DNA from: Megalonaias nervosa
Lineage: Eukaryota > Mollusca > Bivalvia > Unionida > Unionidae
Reading direction: 5' to 3'
NCBI GenBank assembly: GCA_016617855.1
Contig: JAECUM010001121.1
Location: 1-64,000 of the forward strand
Length of the DNA stretch: 64,000 nucleotides
Below the pieces are notes generated by a model that was not told the origin of the DNA, did no database searches, and saw only the letters and a list, made by a program, of their open reading frames with translations. Each line of letters opens with the position of its first letter. Position 1 is the first letter of the stretch. A program made the position numbers and the translations under genes. Of the stretch, positions 10,456 to 19,591 are shown in pieces.

Positions 10456-11124
10456 TTAACCAAAGATTTTATCCAGACCTATACGATATCTGGATCTTGG
10501 GTCATGAAGATTTATTGTTATAAATCCGAACCGAGCAGATTGTGCTTTTGAAAAGAAGCTTTTAAACTTAATCATGTCCATGTCCCCTGAACACCAAGTA
10601 TAATAAATATTCTGTAAAGTATAATTATCTACTCCATTAAACACAACCAAAATATTGCAGTTGTCTCTGATCACTTTAGGTATTTGTGTATATCGTTGTG
10701 TAACATAAATCACGTCAGTATTTTTGTGACGACCTCGAGAAAATATTCTAACTGGATTTGTTTGTCTGTCCAACATAACGTCATCGTACACCACTAAATT
10801 ATTAATAAATCCATCTAGGTCATCTACAGATGGAGCCTCATCAATATCGGTAATAAAGTCAACAACATCATCACCATCTTCATTCAGCAATTTTGCATTT
10901 TCATTAAAATCTTTAAGTACTTTGCAACAGTGTTGATCATCTACGGATGGTGCTACTAAATACAATTTACTCCATTTTAACCATCGCATTAGTAAATTTA
11001 ATAATAGTTGTGTTTTACCCGATCCAGACGGACCTATTATAATCATTCTTATCGAATTTGGTAATGCTGGATGATGTTTCACTGGCTCCTGTTTTCGTGT
11101 CGCCGAAAAGTCAATTATATCCAT
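10456..11124 (-). CDS. E1 DNA-packaging ATPase (FtsK/HerA, A32-like)
   Basis: 222-residue protein. Walker A GPSGSGKT is at residues 31-38, Walker B LVVYDDV ends around residue 116, and a TQRYTQIP sensor-type segment follows. These are the marks of the small packaging ATPases of Polintons, adintoviruses and many DNA viruses, which drive genome entry into preformed capsids. The length is normal for the family and the frame is intact. It is transcribed toward the left TIR and ends 8 bp from it. It starts back-to-back with the phospholipase gene, with only 12 AT-rich bases between the two ATGs, so the two probably share a bidirectional promoter. E2's ATPase (56665-57342) is a diverged homologue. 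Confidence 0.93.
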   Translation of the reverse strand: MDIIDFSATRKQEPVKHHPALPNSIRMIIIGPSGSGKTQLLLNLLMRWLKWSKLYLVAPSVDDQHCCKVLKDFNENAKLLNEDGDDVVDFITDIDEAPSVDDLDGFINNLVVYDDVMLDRQTNPVRIFSRGRHKNTDVIYVTQRYTQIPKVIRDNCNILVVFNGVDNYTLQNIYYTWCSGDMDMIKFKSFFSKAQSARFGFITINLHDPRSRYRIGLDKIFG

Positions 11125-11136
11125 ATAATAAATAAT
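11125..11136. promoter_or_regulatory. 12-bp divergent intergenic promoter region
   Basis: ATAATAAATAAT between the ATPase ATG (minus) and the phospholipase ATG (plus). Similar TATAAT or ATTATATA strings lie immediately before most E1 start codons (before 16140, 16459, 17412, 19577, 21566, 22978), suggesting a common element-type promoter. This is inference from recurrence. Confidence 0.4.
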
Positions 11137-11661
11137 ATGAGTCTATATTGTGTTCGATGTAGATTATCTACACCCACCACTGGACTGACAACAATAATAA
11201 CAAAAAATAAACGACGTGCATTAACAGGTAAATGTGTAAAATGCGGCACGAAAAAATATAAATTTATCTCCATGTCTGATTTCCTGACAGAGTCAGGGAC
11301 AAAGTCAGGTGGTGATATAGCCGCATCATTAGGGAAATTACCAGGAGCTCCATGGGCCAAATACGCCGGTGAGAAACACCTTCCTGGATATAATTACTGT
11401 GGTCCTGGAACTCGACTTGATATCCGACTTGATGATCAAGATCAACCAAGACCAGGAGAGTATCCAATAAATAAGATTGATCAAGCGTGTCACGTTCATG
11501 ATGTTGCGTATAAAAGCAAAGATTTACAACAACGACATCTCGCAGATGTGAAACTGATTCATGCGTTAAATTCTATACCTGATAAATCTCTCAGAGAAAA
11601 ACTCGCTAGTTTTCTAGTAAAATCCGCTATGAAAGGTAAAATAATGCTAGGGGCTGGGTAA
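11137..11661 (+). CDS. E1 zinc-ribbon plus phospholipase A2-domain protein (parvovirus VP1u-like)
   Basis: 174 residues from the ATG at 11137, preferred over the longer frame because it lies just after the shared promoter. Residues 5-36 hold two CxxC pairs (C5/C8 and C33/C36), a zinc ribbon. The C-terminal part has YCGPGT (residues 87-92), a calcium-loop signature, and DQACHVHDVAY with the H121-D122 catalytic pair. Family knowledge: this compact PLA2 occurs in parvovirus VP1 and in Polinton/adintovirus proteins, where it is thought to help virions leave endosomes. All expected active residues are present, so the domain may be functional. E2 has the same two modules on separate frames with the key histidine lost. 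Confidence 0.85.
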   Translation: MSLYCVRCRLSTPTTGLTTIITKNKRRALTGKCVKCGTKKYKFISMSDFLTESGTKSGGDIAASLGKLPGAPWAKYAGEKHLPGYNYCGPGTRLDIRLDDQDQPRPGEYPINKIDQACHVHDVAYKSKDLQQRHLADVKLIHALNSIPDKSLREKLASFLVKSAMKGKIMLGAG

Positions 11662-11669
11662 TTAATTAT

Positions 11670-12662
11670 ATGATTATTATAATGGAATCCATTTATTATA
11701 GCCCAAGAGGATATTGGAGAGGTAAATCAGCTATTACTAAATTATCTGAAGCAGCAAAAGTTTCACGTTCTGTTGCTGCAGCGTGGTTAGCACGACAGGC
11801 AATATGGCAAATTTATCTACTACCACCTAAAAATATTCAATATGCACATTTTGATGTCAGCGTCCCTAATGAGGTTCATCAAGCAGATATTTTATTTTTA
11901 CCACACGATACCATTAAAATTGGTAAACGTCAGTCACGCACATACAAATACGCATTAACTGTCGTTGACGTTGCAAGTAGATACAAAGAAGCTGAACCAT
12001 TATCAACAAAGACAGCGTCTGAAGTTTCATCTGCGTTTGAACGAATTTATCAGCGAGGACCTTTGCGATGGCCACAGTTATTACAGGTTGATCCTGGCAA
12101 AGAATCTCTAGGAGTAGTATTATCGTTAATGAAGAAACATAACGTTAAAATCAGACGAGGACATACTGAAATTCATCGTGATCAGGCAATTGTTGAACGA
12201 TTTAATCGAACACTTGCCGAGCGGTTATTTGGATACCAATATGCAAAAGAGATATCTACTGACTTTAAATCTGGTGAGAGATCTCGTGAATGGGTTGCGA
12301 GGTTACCAAATGTGATAGCTGCATTAAATAATGAAATTACTCGTTCAACTTCCATGAAACCTTCTATTGCGATCACAAAAAAATATATACCCCGTAGTAA
12401 TGACAGACAACAACCTCAACCAGTATTAGGTAATGCAACTGTAAGATATTTATACGAACCTGGTGAACTTGAAGGTGGTAAAAAAAGAGCAACTGATCCT
12501 ATATGGAGCGTGACTACACATACAATTTCTAGTGTGGTTAGATCCACTGGTAGACCTCCAATCTACAGACTAGATTCGAGAGCCCCTCAACGTGGATTTG
12601 TACGTGAACAATTACAGGTAATTCCTAAAGACACACAATTACCACCACATACAATTACATAA
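11670..12662 (+). CDS. E1 retroviral-type integrase (rve family)
   Basis: 330 residues. DDE-type catalytic core: D73 in QADILFL, D141 in VDPGKE and E176 in VERFNRTL, the last two 35 residues apart as in retroviral and Polinton integrases. An N-terminal helical part (SRSVAAAWLARQ) precedes the core; the C-terminal 80 residues look like a small SH3/chromo-type DNA-binding fold. A second ATG at 11682 could be the true start. It would insert the element DNA into the host chromosome. It lies 8 bp after the PLA2-domain gene, and its last 76 bp overlap the convergent helicase frame. The frame is intact, unlike E2's integrase. Confidence 0.92.
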   Translation: MIIIMESIYYSPRGYWRGKSAITKLSEAAKVSRSVAAAWLARQAIWQIYLLPPKNIQYAHFDVSVPNEVHQADILFLPHDTIKIGKRQSRTYKYALTVVDVASRYKEAEPLSTKTASEVSSAFERIYQRGPLRWPQLLQVDPGKESLGVVLSLMKKHNVKIRRGHTEIHRDQAIVERFNRTLAERLFGYQYAKEISTDFKSGERSREWVARLPNVIAALNNEITRSTSMKPSIAITKKYIPRSNDRQQPQPVLGNATVRYLYEPGELEGGKKRATDPIWSVTTHTISSVVRSTGRPPIYRLDSRAPQRGFVREQLQVIPKDTQLPPHTIT

Positions 12663-14088
12663 CCAGAACCTCTACGTCGATTGCATTCAAGACAGGTCAG
12701 CATCACATTATCACGTGTATGACTAAGATCACTATTAATTCTATCTACGGTAAATTGTCTTGGATTATTATTCGAATATTGCCACAACATATTACAGTTA
12801 CAACTTGCACAATTATTATTCTGTTGTGTTTTTAGTTTTATAATAAATTCAACATCAATATCAAAGTCACGCTTATTTTTTTTATCACACTGCTTATAAC
12901 CAGATAGTTTTTTCCTTATTACGTCATTGCTAACAGTCTGATCATTATTTTCTATGAAATTAATAATAACCCTATGTAGTTGAGATATTCTTCTGACTCT
13001 AGAAACTGCAAGATAGACTAAATTCGACCATTCAATCCGATCATCTATAATCCAGATATTTGTATCAGAAATAGTTAACCCTTGTGAAGAGTGAATAGTT
13101 ATAGCATATCCTAACGTCCACGGTGATTTATTCATACTCAGCGCATTCTCAACGACATTAATATCGACTAAAATAATATCATTCAAGATAAGATTCTGTA
13201 TTCCACCACCAGGAATTTCAACATCAATATTCTGTCGTCGAGTATCTGCTGGGCGATAACATAATGGTACAGGTAAATCTGAAAACTTTTCTTTATGTAA
13301 CATAAATAATTTATTCTGTAGTTCATCACGAACTATCTTTCTACTTGTAACTATTAAATCAGCGGGATTCCATAAATTTAGAAAATCATTCATAGAAGTC
13401 TCTGGAATTACTCCTCGCATTATTTCACATTGTACTCTGTCTGGTTGTAGTCTAATTAACCTTTTAAATTCCTTCAGCGGTTCATCAATAGCTCTATGGT
13501 CATCATTTATTTCTTGATAATAATCTACGTTATTCTTCAGCCATTCATGTGGAGACTGTCCAATAAAAGGTGGTGGTTGACCATGATCACCGCACATTAT
13601 TATAGCAGTATTCTTCGTCAATAACCATTCAAGAAATGTTTTTAATATTTCTAACGAGACCGTGCATATCTCGTCCCATATAATATATTTAGGTATATAT
13701 TTCTCACCCATTCTCTCAGGAGTCCATGTGTCTCCACACCATCTAAAGAAACTATGATAAGTACACGATTTTACTCCTCGTTCTTTTATTTCTCTGGCTA
13801 ATTTATGTGTCGGTGTCAAAACAATTATATCCGAATTATTATTCATGAATAATTTAATCACACGAGTTGTTTTACCTGAACCACCGCATCCATTAAGATA
13901 AACAGTTTTATGTCTAGATATAGGATCATATACAGATGGTGCTGATGAATTTGATACCTGATTATTATTTTTGTGATATATTTCCTTAATTTCAACGTCG
14001 GCAGATTCAGAATAACTAAGTATATTTTCTTGTTTTATTCTCCATGACCCCCATTCACCATTACCAAGTAGCGGTTTTAATAAATCCG
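12587..14088 (-). CDS. E1 SF1 helicase with C-terminal HNH domain (no start codon of its own)
   Basis: From 13861 down the frame encodes helicase motifs TPTHKLA, YHSFF, IIWDE (motif II), CGDHGQPPPF (motif III), YAITIHSSQG (motif V) and LAVSRVRR (motif VI). The Walker A segment NGCGGSGKTT lies just upstream, at about 13871-13900, in the same frame. The frame stays open back to about 14088, where it meets the polymerase gene, and has no in-frame ATG before the Walker A. The C-terminal 90 residues carry CASCNC, VDRINSDLSHTRDN and CLECNRRRG, an HNH nuclease pattern with two zinc knuckles. Inference: the protein is made as the C-terminal half of a polymerase-helicase fusion, separated here by one frame change. 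An unrecognised splice is the alternative. Confidence 0.85.
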
Positions 14089-16095
14089 TATATTTTTATT
14101 TATATAAAACGAATCCGTGGCGACTCTGACAGCATCACGAGAAAATCTATTTATCATAGACAGTATATTTATAGAAACATATGCCAACATAGATGATCTT
14201 AAATGAGTAAATTGTGGTGGGTCACCATCAAGATAACTCACAATTGTACCTAGTTTGGTTCCGTCTGACAAATAAGCATTACTCCGATTTATAAATATGT
14301 TTTTTTCTGTTGTATCAGCAATTATAAAATCGAGTTCAGCATCGTCCATAATTAATCTTGTACAGTGTCTTTTATGATCATAGGCTCCTCCTTGAGTAAA
14401 TTTACCAATTATCTTTCTACCAAGATCTTTTGCAAGTTTTTCATCATGCTCGTCTCTGCATTTACGTATATTATTAGTAATTTTAATAATATCATCTTCA
14501 TTAAGATTAGGGAATTCTTTCCTGGCATCATCAATATTAAATCTATTTGGTTCTGGTAACCAAATTTGTTTCTGTGGACTATATGATATAATCGCCTCAC
14601 TCACCTGTAAAGATATTAAAATTCCAACATCAAGTATATATCGCAATAGTACTATTGGAACCCAACATTTTTCTGAAAAATGTCTTCCAAACCAAGTATA
14701 AGTAATCGGATGGAGATTTTCTGCAAATTCGAATGATTCTACATGAGCAAATCCTGTTAAATCAAAATCTGGTAAATGTCCGTTTATCGCAACCCTGGTC
14801 ATCTCGTGTGATGGATGTCCGAATCTCTTAAAGTATTTAGAACATTCTCCGTATCCAAGAAAACTTCCAGGATAACATGCTACCATATCGACGGATATAA
14901 CGTCACTATAGTTGTATTTAGTATTCCATAATCCTCCGTGTCCATATTCTACGCAGCTTTTATGAATATCCTCAAGAAATTCCGATCGTGTTGGTTTCCA
15001 TAAATTTTTCTCCTGAGCAAAATGAGCCGCTACGGATGGAACTGTAAAACAATTATTTAATAATTGTCTAACTTTGACATCGTCTGAAGTATACTTCAGC
15101 GCAATATTTTCCATTTCTACATTAAGAGATTCTATACGGTAAATATCACCATTAGGCCGTACAAACTGATCGTAATTATCATATTCCGAACTCTGAAATA
15201 ACCAAACGGACACAGGGTCACTTTTACTGATATTTCTGATAAAATCAAATATATGACCATCATAAAATTTAACTTTTCTATCTCGTGGAAATACTGTTAC
15301 TGCTGAGGTCCATGCGTGCGAATTATGATCAATAATATCTATTGGAGCTCCATTTTTTGTGTATTTTGGTTTATATAAAATCTCTCCTGTCAGCGTTTTT
15401 ACTGTTATTGGGAATTTCAATTTCTTTTCTAGTTCAGCGACATCTTTAATAGATGCTCCGGTATCTTTAACTGATTCTGCCCAAGTATTTATTTTTTTAC
15501 GTCGTAAATCTGTTAAACCATTACCACGTATCGCATTTGTAAAATGTTCTGTAACTCGTTCAGCTACACAGTTTATTCTTGATTCTGACAATTTCATAGG
15601 TTTTAGATCCCCGACATCAGGTTTATTATTCAACGGAAATATTCCATATACAACTGCAGTTGCTGGATAACTCTGTATATAATATATCTTATCAACACCA
15701 GTCAGTATTCCGGGTTTAGATTTATTATTTAAGAGAACAATATTATTTCCTGACTGTATATGTACTGGATCGCGTTTGTCACGAATAATCCAAATATCTT
15801 CTTTTGTATTTACAATAAATTTTATTAAAATAAAATATTTTTGATCATCAAGGTAATTAATAATTATTTTTCCTCGTTTGTCATTCATTATATTAGTAAC
15901 ATTTCCGACTCTGAATGTTGACCATACATGAGCAGCACCATCGTCACGAAATTCATTTTTTGCTTCACGAATACGTTCGGTTATATCCTCATCTGTTAAT
16001 GCCAGATCTTGCATCAAAGTACTATATTTATATTCTGATAGTCTGTCAAGATCAAATCTAGCATGGGAAGGTTCAATTGCCGATAATTCCTCCAT
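14077..16095 (-). CDS. E1 divergent family B DNA polymerase
   Basis: 672 residues. Motif A is SVDMVACYPGS (residues 401-411, catalytic D403), motif B is probably RKIIGKFTQGG (560-570) and motif C is VATDSFY (658-664, catalytic D661). The N-terminal 380 residues show no exonuclease motif I can name. The protein lacks the CHC-type zinc region and KLMNNS motif of classical Maverick polymerases such as E2's, so it is a separate lineage. The stop follows motif C by only about 10 residues, too early for a complete thumb. The next frame continues directly into the helicase, so the stop probably reflects a one-base indel in the A-rich stretch near 14088-14096. Template copying for element replication is the expected role. 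Confidence 0.85.
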   Translation of the reverse strand: MEELSAIEPSHARFDLDRLSEYKYSTLMQDLALTDEDITERIREAKNEFRDDGAAHVWSTFRVGNVTNIMNDKRGKIIINYLDDQKYFILIKFIVNTKEDIWIIRDKRDPVHIQSGNNIVLLNNKSKPGILTGVDKIYYIQSYPATAVVYGIFPLNNKPDVGDLKPMKLSESRINCVAERVTEHFTNAIRGNGLTDLRRKKINTWAESVKDTGASIKDVAELEKKLKFPITVKTLTGEILYKPKYTKNGAPIDIIDHNSHAWTSAVTVFPRDRKVKFYDGHIFDFIRNISKSDPVSVWLFQSSEYDNYDQFVRPNGDIYRIESLNVEMENIALKYTSDDVKVRQLLNNCFTVPSVAAHFAQEKNLWKPTRSEFLEDIHKSCVEYGHGGLWNTKYNYSDVISVDMVACYPGSFLGYGECSKYFKRFGHPSHEMTRVAINGHLPDFDLTGFAHVESFEFAENLHPITYTWFGRHFSEKCWVPIVLLRYILDVGILISLQVSEAIISYSPQKQIWLPEPNRFNIDDARKEFPNLNEDDIIKITNNIRKCRDEHDEKLAKDLGRKIIGKFTQGGAYDHKRHCTRLIMDDAELDFIIADTTEKNIFINRSNAYLSDGTKLGTIVSYLDGDPPQFTHLRSSMLAYVSINILSMINRFSRDAVRVATDSFYINKNIRIY

Positions 16096-16139
16096 ATAAT
16101 TAAGACAAGTATTTAAATTAAAATTTTAGTATATATATA

Positions 16140-16445
16140 ATGATTGAAACAAAGAACAAATGTGCTTGGCTCAAAATTGGATATACTTCTCTTTGTAATA
16201 AATCGTGCGTAAACAAATACTGCGGAAATCATGCACAGAGTATCAAAAATGGAAGTACAGGACCAATACCGTGTATTCAGTGTGGTGTTGGAGTCAGAGG
16301 AAAAACTCAATTGTGTCTAAAATGTGGCGGAAAAAAATACAGGGAATTAAAACGATATTATGACAAAAAAAATAATACTGACTCTCCTATAAAGACAGAA
16401 GAAGATTATCTAGTTAGATTTCAGAATAATGATTTAGACAAATAA
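16140..16445 (+). CDS. E1 small cysteine-rich zinc-binding protein
   Basis: 101 residues with CNKSC, KYCGNH, CIQCG and CLKCGG knots, so two zinc sites: a C/H cluster and a CxxC...CxxC ribbon. The C-terminal third is Lys-rich, then acidic. It is preceded by a TATATATATA-type sequence directly before the ATG and followed after 13 bp by the HNH gene on the same strand. Function not recognised; a nucleic-acid-binding regulator is plausible. Confidence 0.7.
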   Translation: MIETKNKCAWLKIGYTSLCNKSCVNKYCGNHAQSIKNGSTGPIPCIQCGVGVRGKTQLCLKCGGKKYRELKRYYDKKNNTDSPIKTEEDYLVRFQNNDLDK

Positions 16446-16458
16446 TATTATTATATAA

Positions 16459-16959
16459 ATGGAGCAAAACGAATTTGTGAAACATCCAATAATAAAAAAT
16501 TATGAAGCATCCCGAGATGGTGTAATCAGACACTGTAGATTGAAAAAACCAGTCGGTAATATTAATAATACTGGTTATTTTAGTTTTAATACCAATGGAA
16601 ATAAACATTATTACTCGCATAAATTCATATTTGAATGTTATTTTGGGGTCATCAAAGATGGATATGTGATTGACCACATCAACGGCAATAAGCTTGACAA
16701 TTCACTTGGAAATCTACGTATTACTACACAGAGTCAAAATTGTAAATCCGGAAATACTGGAAAATGTAAAAAGTTTGCAAGAAGAGCTATTAAATCCATA
16801 AATGTAGAAACAGGCCAAGAAATAACTTTTAAATCGATGTATGCGGCTGCAAAATATTTTAGTATACATACACGATCGGTGCAATTTGTTGCAAATAATA
16901 TTACTAGATCAACATATTCAATAAAATATGATCAGCAGATAATATTTGAATATATCTAA
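16459..16959 (+). CDS. E1 HNH endonuclease with NUMOD-type DNA-binding tail
   Basis: 166 residues. The core VIDHINGNKLDNSLGNLR contains the H-N-N metal-binding pattern of HNH nucleases related to phage and giant-virus homing endonucleases. The C-terminal segment (VETGQEITFKSMYAAAKYF) resembles NUMOD1-type helix-turn-helix repeats. E2 carries a longer homologue (48249-49064) with an extra N-terminal module. Possible roles are a free-standing homing enzyme or a replication/recombination nuclease. The frame is intact. Confidence 0.85.
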   Translation: MEQNEFVKHPIIKNYEASRDGVIRHCRLKKPVGNINNTGYFSFNTNGNKHYYSHKFIFECYFGVIKDGYVIDHINGNKLDNSLGNLRITTQSQNCKSGNTGKCKKFARRAIKSINVETGQEITFKSMYAAAKYFSIHTRSVQFVANNITRSTYSIKYDQQIIFEYI

Positions 16960-16998
16960 CTCTGTACTCTTAACAAATAAATTGTATATAGTTCGACT

Positions 16999-17412
16999 CT
17001 ATATTTTACCATGGATACCTTCACCGTCGCTACTCTCGGTGTCACTTTCACTTTTGACAGAATCAAATAACATAATTTTTCTTAATTGCATTACACGATT
17101 ATCTACAATCTTCTTTTTCTCGTATTCACGAGATAGTTCGGATCTGATATTTTCGATCGAACGTGCAAGAGGCGCAAATAGCTTTACCTGTTTTTCATTT
17201 ACCATCGCCAAGGATTCTAACATAGACTGATAAATTGATTTTACAAATTTATAATTAGATAGTAATGTATATTTATTGTCAGTTTTTCTTTGTTTTAATA
17301 TTTCATAATCGCATAATATTTTTTCAGGATCGAGATTATCAGAGAGATTTATTCTGTTATGTTTTAATTTTTTAATAGCAGAAATAATATCATTTATATT
17401 TTCTTGGTTCAT
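16999..17412 (-). CDS. E1 coiled-coil protein of unknown function
   Basis: 137 residues, almost entirely helical and charged, ending in a Ser/Asp/Glu-rich tail (SESDTESSDGEG). The ATG at 17412 is preceded by ATTATATA, as for its neighbours. No family recognised. It lies between the replication block and the capsid block; 17413-17572 is a non-coding AT-rich spacer. Confidence 0.6.
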   Translation of the reverse strand: MNQENINDIISAIKKLKHNRINLSDNLDPEKILCDYEILKQRKTDNKYTLLSNYKFVKSIYQSMLESLAMVNEKQVKLFAPLARSIENIRSELSREYEKKKIVDNRVMQLRKIMLFDSVKSESDTESSDGEGIHGKI

Positions 17413-17572
17413 TATATAATAATTATTTATTTAAAATAAAAAATATCAGTCTCTGAATAATTATTTAAAAAAATGTAGTCCCATAAACCCATCAGATAAA
17501 GAAATCTGTAACTATTTCATGAATCAGATTATTTTTTCCCTTATTATATTAGGAAATATTTAATCAGACGTT

Positions 17573-19078
17573 CTAAGAGCGTATATATAAATTAATATTA
17601 AGAGATTCTTGTCTTAGATCCAAAATATTTCCTGCCTGGTCAGTGAGTTTGAAATTTATTCTTGTCAGAAATGGATTATGAACTCGCAGGTACACGGGGT
17701 TAATTGGTTCAGACACAATTAGCCAACCTGGCGGGTCTTTAGGGCTAAATGAATATAGTATATACCCCTGTTCCGCAGTGCCACTGCGGTGATTAGATTT
17801 TGAAAGATCTACTTGATAACTGTCATCAATTACGTCACATACCAGATTGACTGCAATTGTTGTTGTTATATTAACAATACCAGGTGAGATATGGCGACCA
17901 CCACCGTGTGGATCATTATTATATTTAAGAATAGTTGGTGTAGGTATTAATTTTTTCCATGAATCACATATTCTTTTAAATTGTTCATCAATAAGATCAT
18001 TAACTGATTTCTTTAGCTCTTCAGAGTTAAATCCAGGAATTATAAATGTTGATAGTTGTTCTCGCGTAATTCTGAAATGTTTTAGAAATGTTATTGTGAA
18101 CAGAAGATTTAGTTTAACAGCTCGAGGTGGATCGTCTTCATTAATTATATATAAATCTTTATATCGTTTATCTGCTGCTATGTTCACTAATTTTTTTTCT
18201 CTGTTAACAATAATATCATTCATGAAATCTAGGTCTGAAGCAACTTGATTCAAATGTTGTATTACTTCAATTATTTGATTTTTTAAGTCATCGTTGTAGG
18301 AATTGCTAATGCTGGAAAATAAATTTCTTAGATAATTAAGTACACGTCCGTGTTCAGACTTAATTGTATTAGCATATGAATTTATTTCATCAACATCAAG
18401 TACTATTATTTTACCTTTTTTACCATCAACTATTTTTGTAAAATGGGTTTCTGTTTTATCTATATAATGTATAACTCCATCACCAAAATATCGTCGCCAT
18501 GGGTAAGCATTTTTTTCTGTTCGATATTCTGGAGGTTTTATAAATTTTTTAACATCTACGACAAAATCAGATCTCTGTGGTTCTGGTGGTGTTTGATAAA
18601 CTGGTGGATATTCAGGCCAACCTAATACTGATCTAATCGAACTTTGATAAATATCTACGGAGTAATCAGGGGAATTTATTTCAATAACCGCAGATAGTGT
18701 TGGTTCGTAGACAGTAATTGCTATTTTTGATTCTTTTCCTGTAATAGATTTAATTCTGCGCTGAAACTCGTCATTAATCTGTTCTATTTGATAACTGCCC
18801 GTTGGAATAGCAACTACTTGCCAATCAGGAGTTCCATCAGGCTTATTCTTATTAGCGAATATTAATGAATTATTTGGTTGTAGTCCACCAAATGGTTTTG
18901 ATCTAATATTGGGCCAGCTATAATAAACTCGCAATTGTGCTAATGCTATTTCTTTTGCAGGAATTGCGGTTGGAAAATTGACACTAAACTCAGGATTAGT
19001 CGAACTTAACGATATCATAGTAGTTTTTGACGGAGTTGTATTAGTAACGATCTGCTGAAGTAACTCCCTGTCTGTCAT
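17573..19078 (-). CDS. E1 penton-like minor capsid protein with large insertion
   Basis: 501 residues. The first 180 and last 110 match the design of E2's 248-residue penton (54284-55030): an N-terminal jelly-roll beginning with a TTMISLSSTNPEFSVNF-like strand, a PTGSYQIEQIN segment, and a C-terminal YILYSFSPKDPPG stretch followed by LTDQAGNILDLR. In between, roughly residues 185-390, is a mostly helical domain missing from E2. Family knowledge: this single jelly-roll protein forms the pentameric vertices of Polinton virions. The 3' end of the upstream membrane-protein gene overlaps its start by 38 bp. Confidence 0.8.
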   Translation of the reverse strand: MTDRELLQQIVTNTTPSKTTMISLSSTNPEFSVNFPTAIPAKEIALAQLRVYYSWPNIRSKPFGGLQPNNSLIFANKNKPDGTPDWQVVAIPTGSYQIEQINDEFQRRIKSITGKESKIAITVYEPTLSAVIEINSPDYSVDIYQSSIRSVLGWPEYPPVYQTPPEPQRSDFVVDVKKFIKPPEYRTEKNAYPWRRYFGDGVIHYIDKTETHFTKIVDGKKGKIIVLDVDEINSYANTIKSEHGRVLNYLRNLFSSISNSYNDDLKNQIIEVIQHLNQVASDLDFMNDIIVNREKKLVNIAADKRYKDLYIINEDDPPRAVKLNLLFTITFLKHFRITREQLSTFIIPGFNSEELKKSVNDLIDEQFKRICDSWKKLIPTPTILKYNNDPHGGGRHISPGIVNITTTIAVNLVCDVIDDSYQVDLSKSNHRSGTAEQGYILYSFSPKDPPGWLIVSEPINPVYLRVHNPFLTRINFKLTDQAGNILDLRQESLNINLYIRS

Positions 19079-19577
19079 TATTATTATTGTTGTTATTTAA
19101 TTCATTAAAATCATTTGCGATCACTTTAAAAGCATCATCATAAGTTTTCATCATCATCGCGAATTCAGTATCAGATATTTCACCATCACTAACACATGAA
19201 GAAATATACAAAGATAATTTAGAACATGCATCTGCCACTGTGTGTAATTTAATCATATAATCGTGCAATTTAGCATTTGTACAAGTATGTATCTTTTTTG
19301 TTATAATACCGAGAACTCCAGCAATAGTCGTTGATGCTGAAACAATAATGGTTATAATAGTAGGTGCTGTCATCGTCAATGTTGATAATAATAATCCTGT
19401 TCCAGTAATAACATCAGAAACCGAGTAAACAACTACATCAACAACAACTATACGTCTTTTGTATTTTTTTATTTTCTTGTTATAATAGTCGATAAAATTA
19501 TTTAGTTTAGTCAGACGCTCATATATTTGACTGCATCTGTAACGTTGAACGTCAATGCAAGACTGAATTTGATCCAT
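19041..19577 (-). CDS. E1 membrane-hairpin protein
   Basis: 178 residues from the ATG at 19577, chosen because AGTATA precedes it; a longer frame runs to 19631. N-terminal helix, then two hydrophobic segments of about 20 residues each (VVVDVVVYSVSDVITGTGLL and TITIIVSASTTIAGVLGI) around a short turn, then a helical tail ending in poly-Asn. E2's right-most gene (60018-60599) has the same order: helix, two membrane segments, helix. Probably a virion or host-membrane protein; superficially like SLATT-type proteins, but I see no firm family. Confidence 0.6.
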   Translation of the reverse strand: MDQIQSCIDVQRYRCSQIYERLTKLNNFIDYYNKKIKKYKRRIVVVDVVVYSVSDVITGTGLLLSTLTMTAPTIITIIVSASTTIAGVLGIITKKIHTCTNAKLHDYMIKLHTVADACSKLSLYISSCVSDGEISDTEFAMMMKTYDDAFKVIANDFNELNNNNNNNDRQGVTSADRY

Positions 19578-19591
19578 TATACTTAATGACG

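Noticed and set aside
14077..14110. Programmed -1 frameshift between E1 polymerase and helicase
   Set aside because: No X-XXY-YYZ heptamer lies in the short window where the two frames overlap; the -1 frame has a stop just upstream. An A-run indel is simpler.
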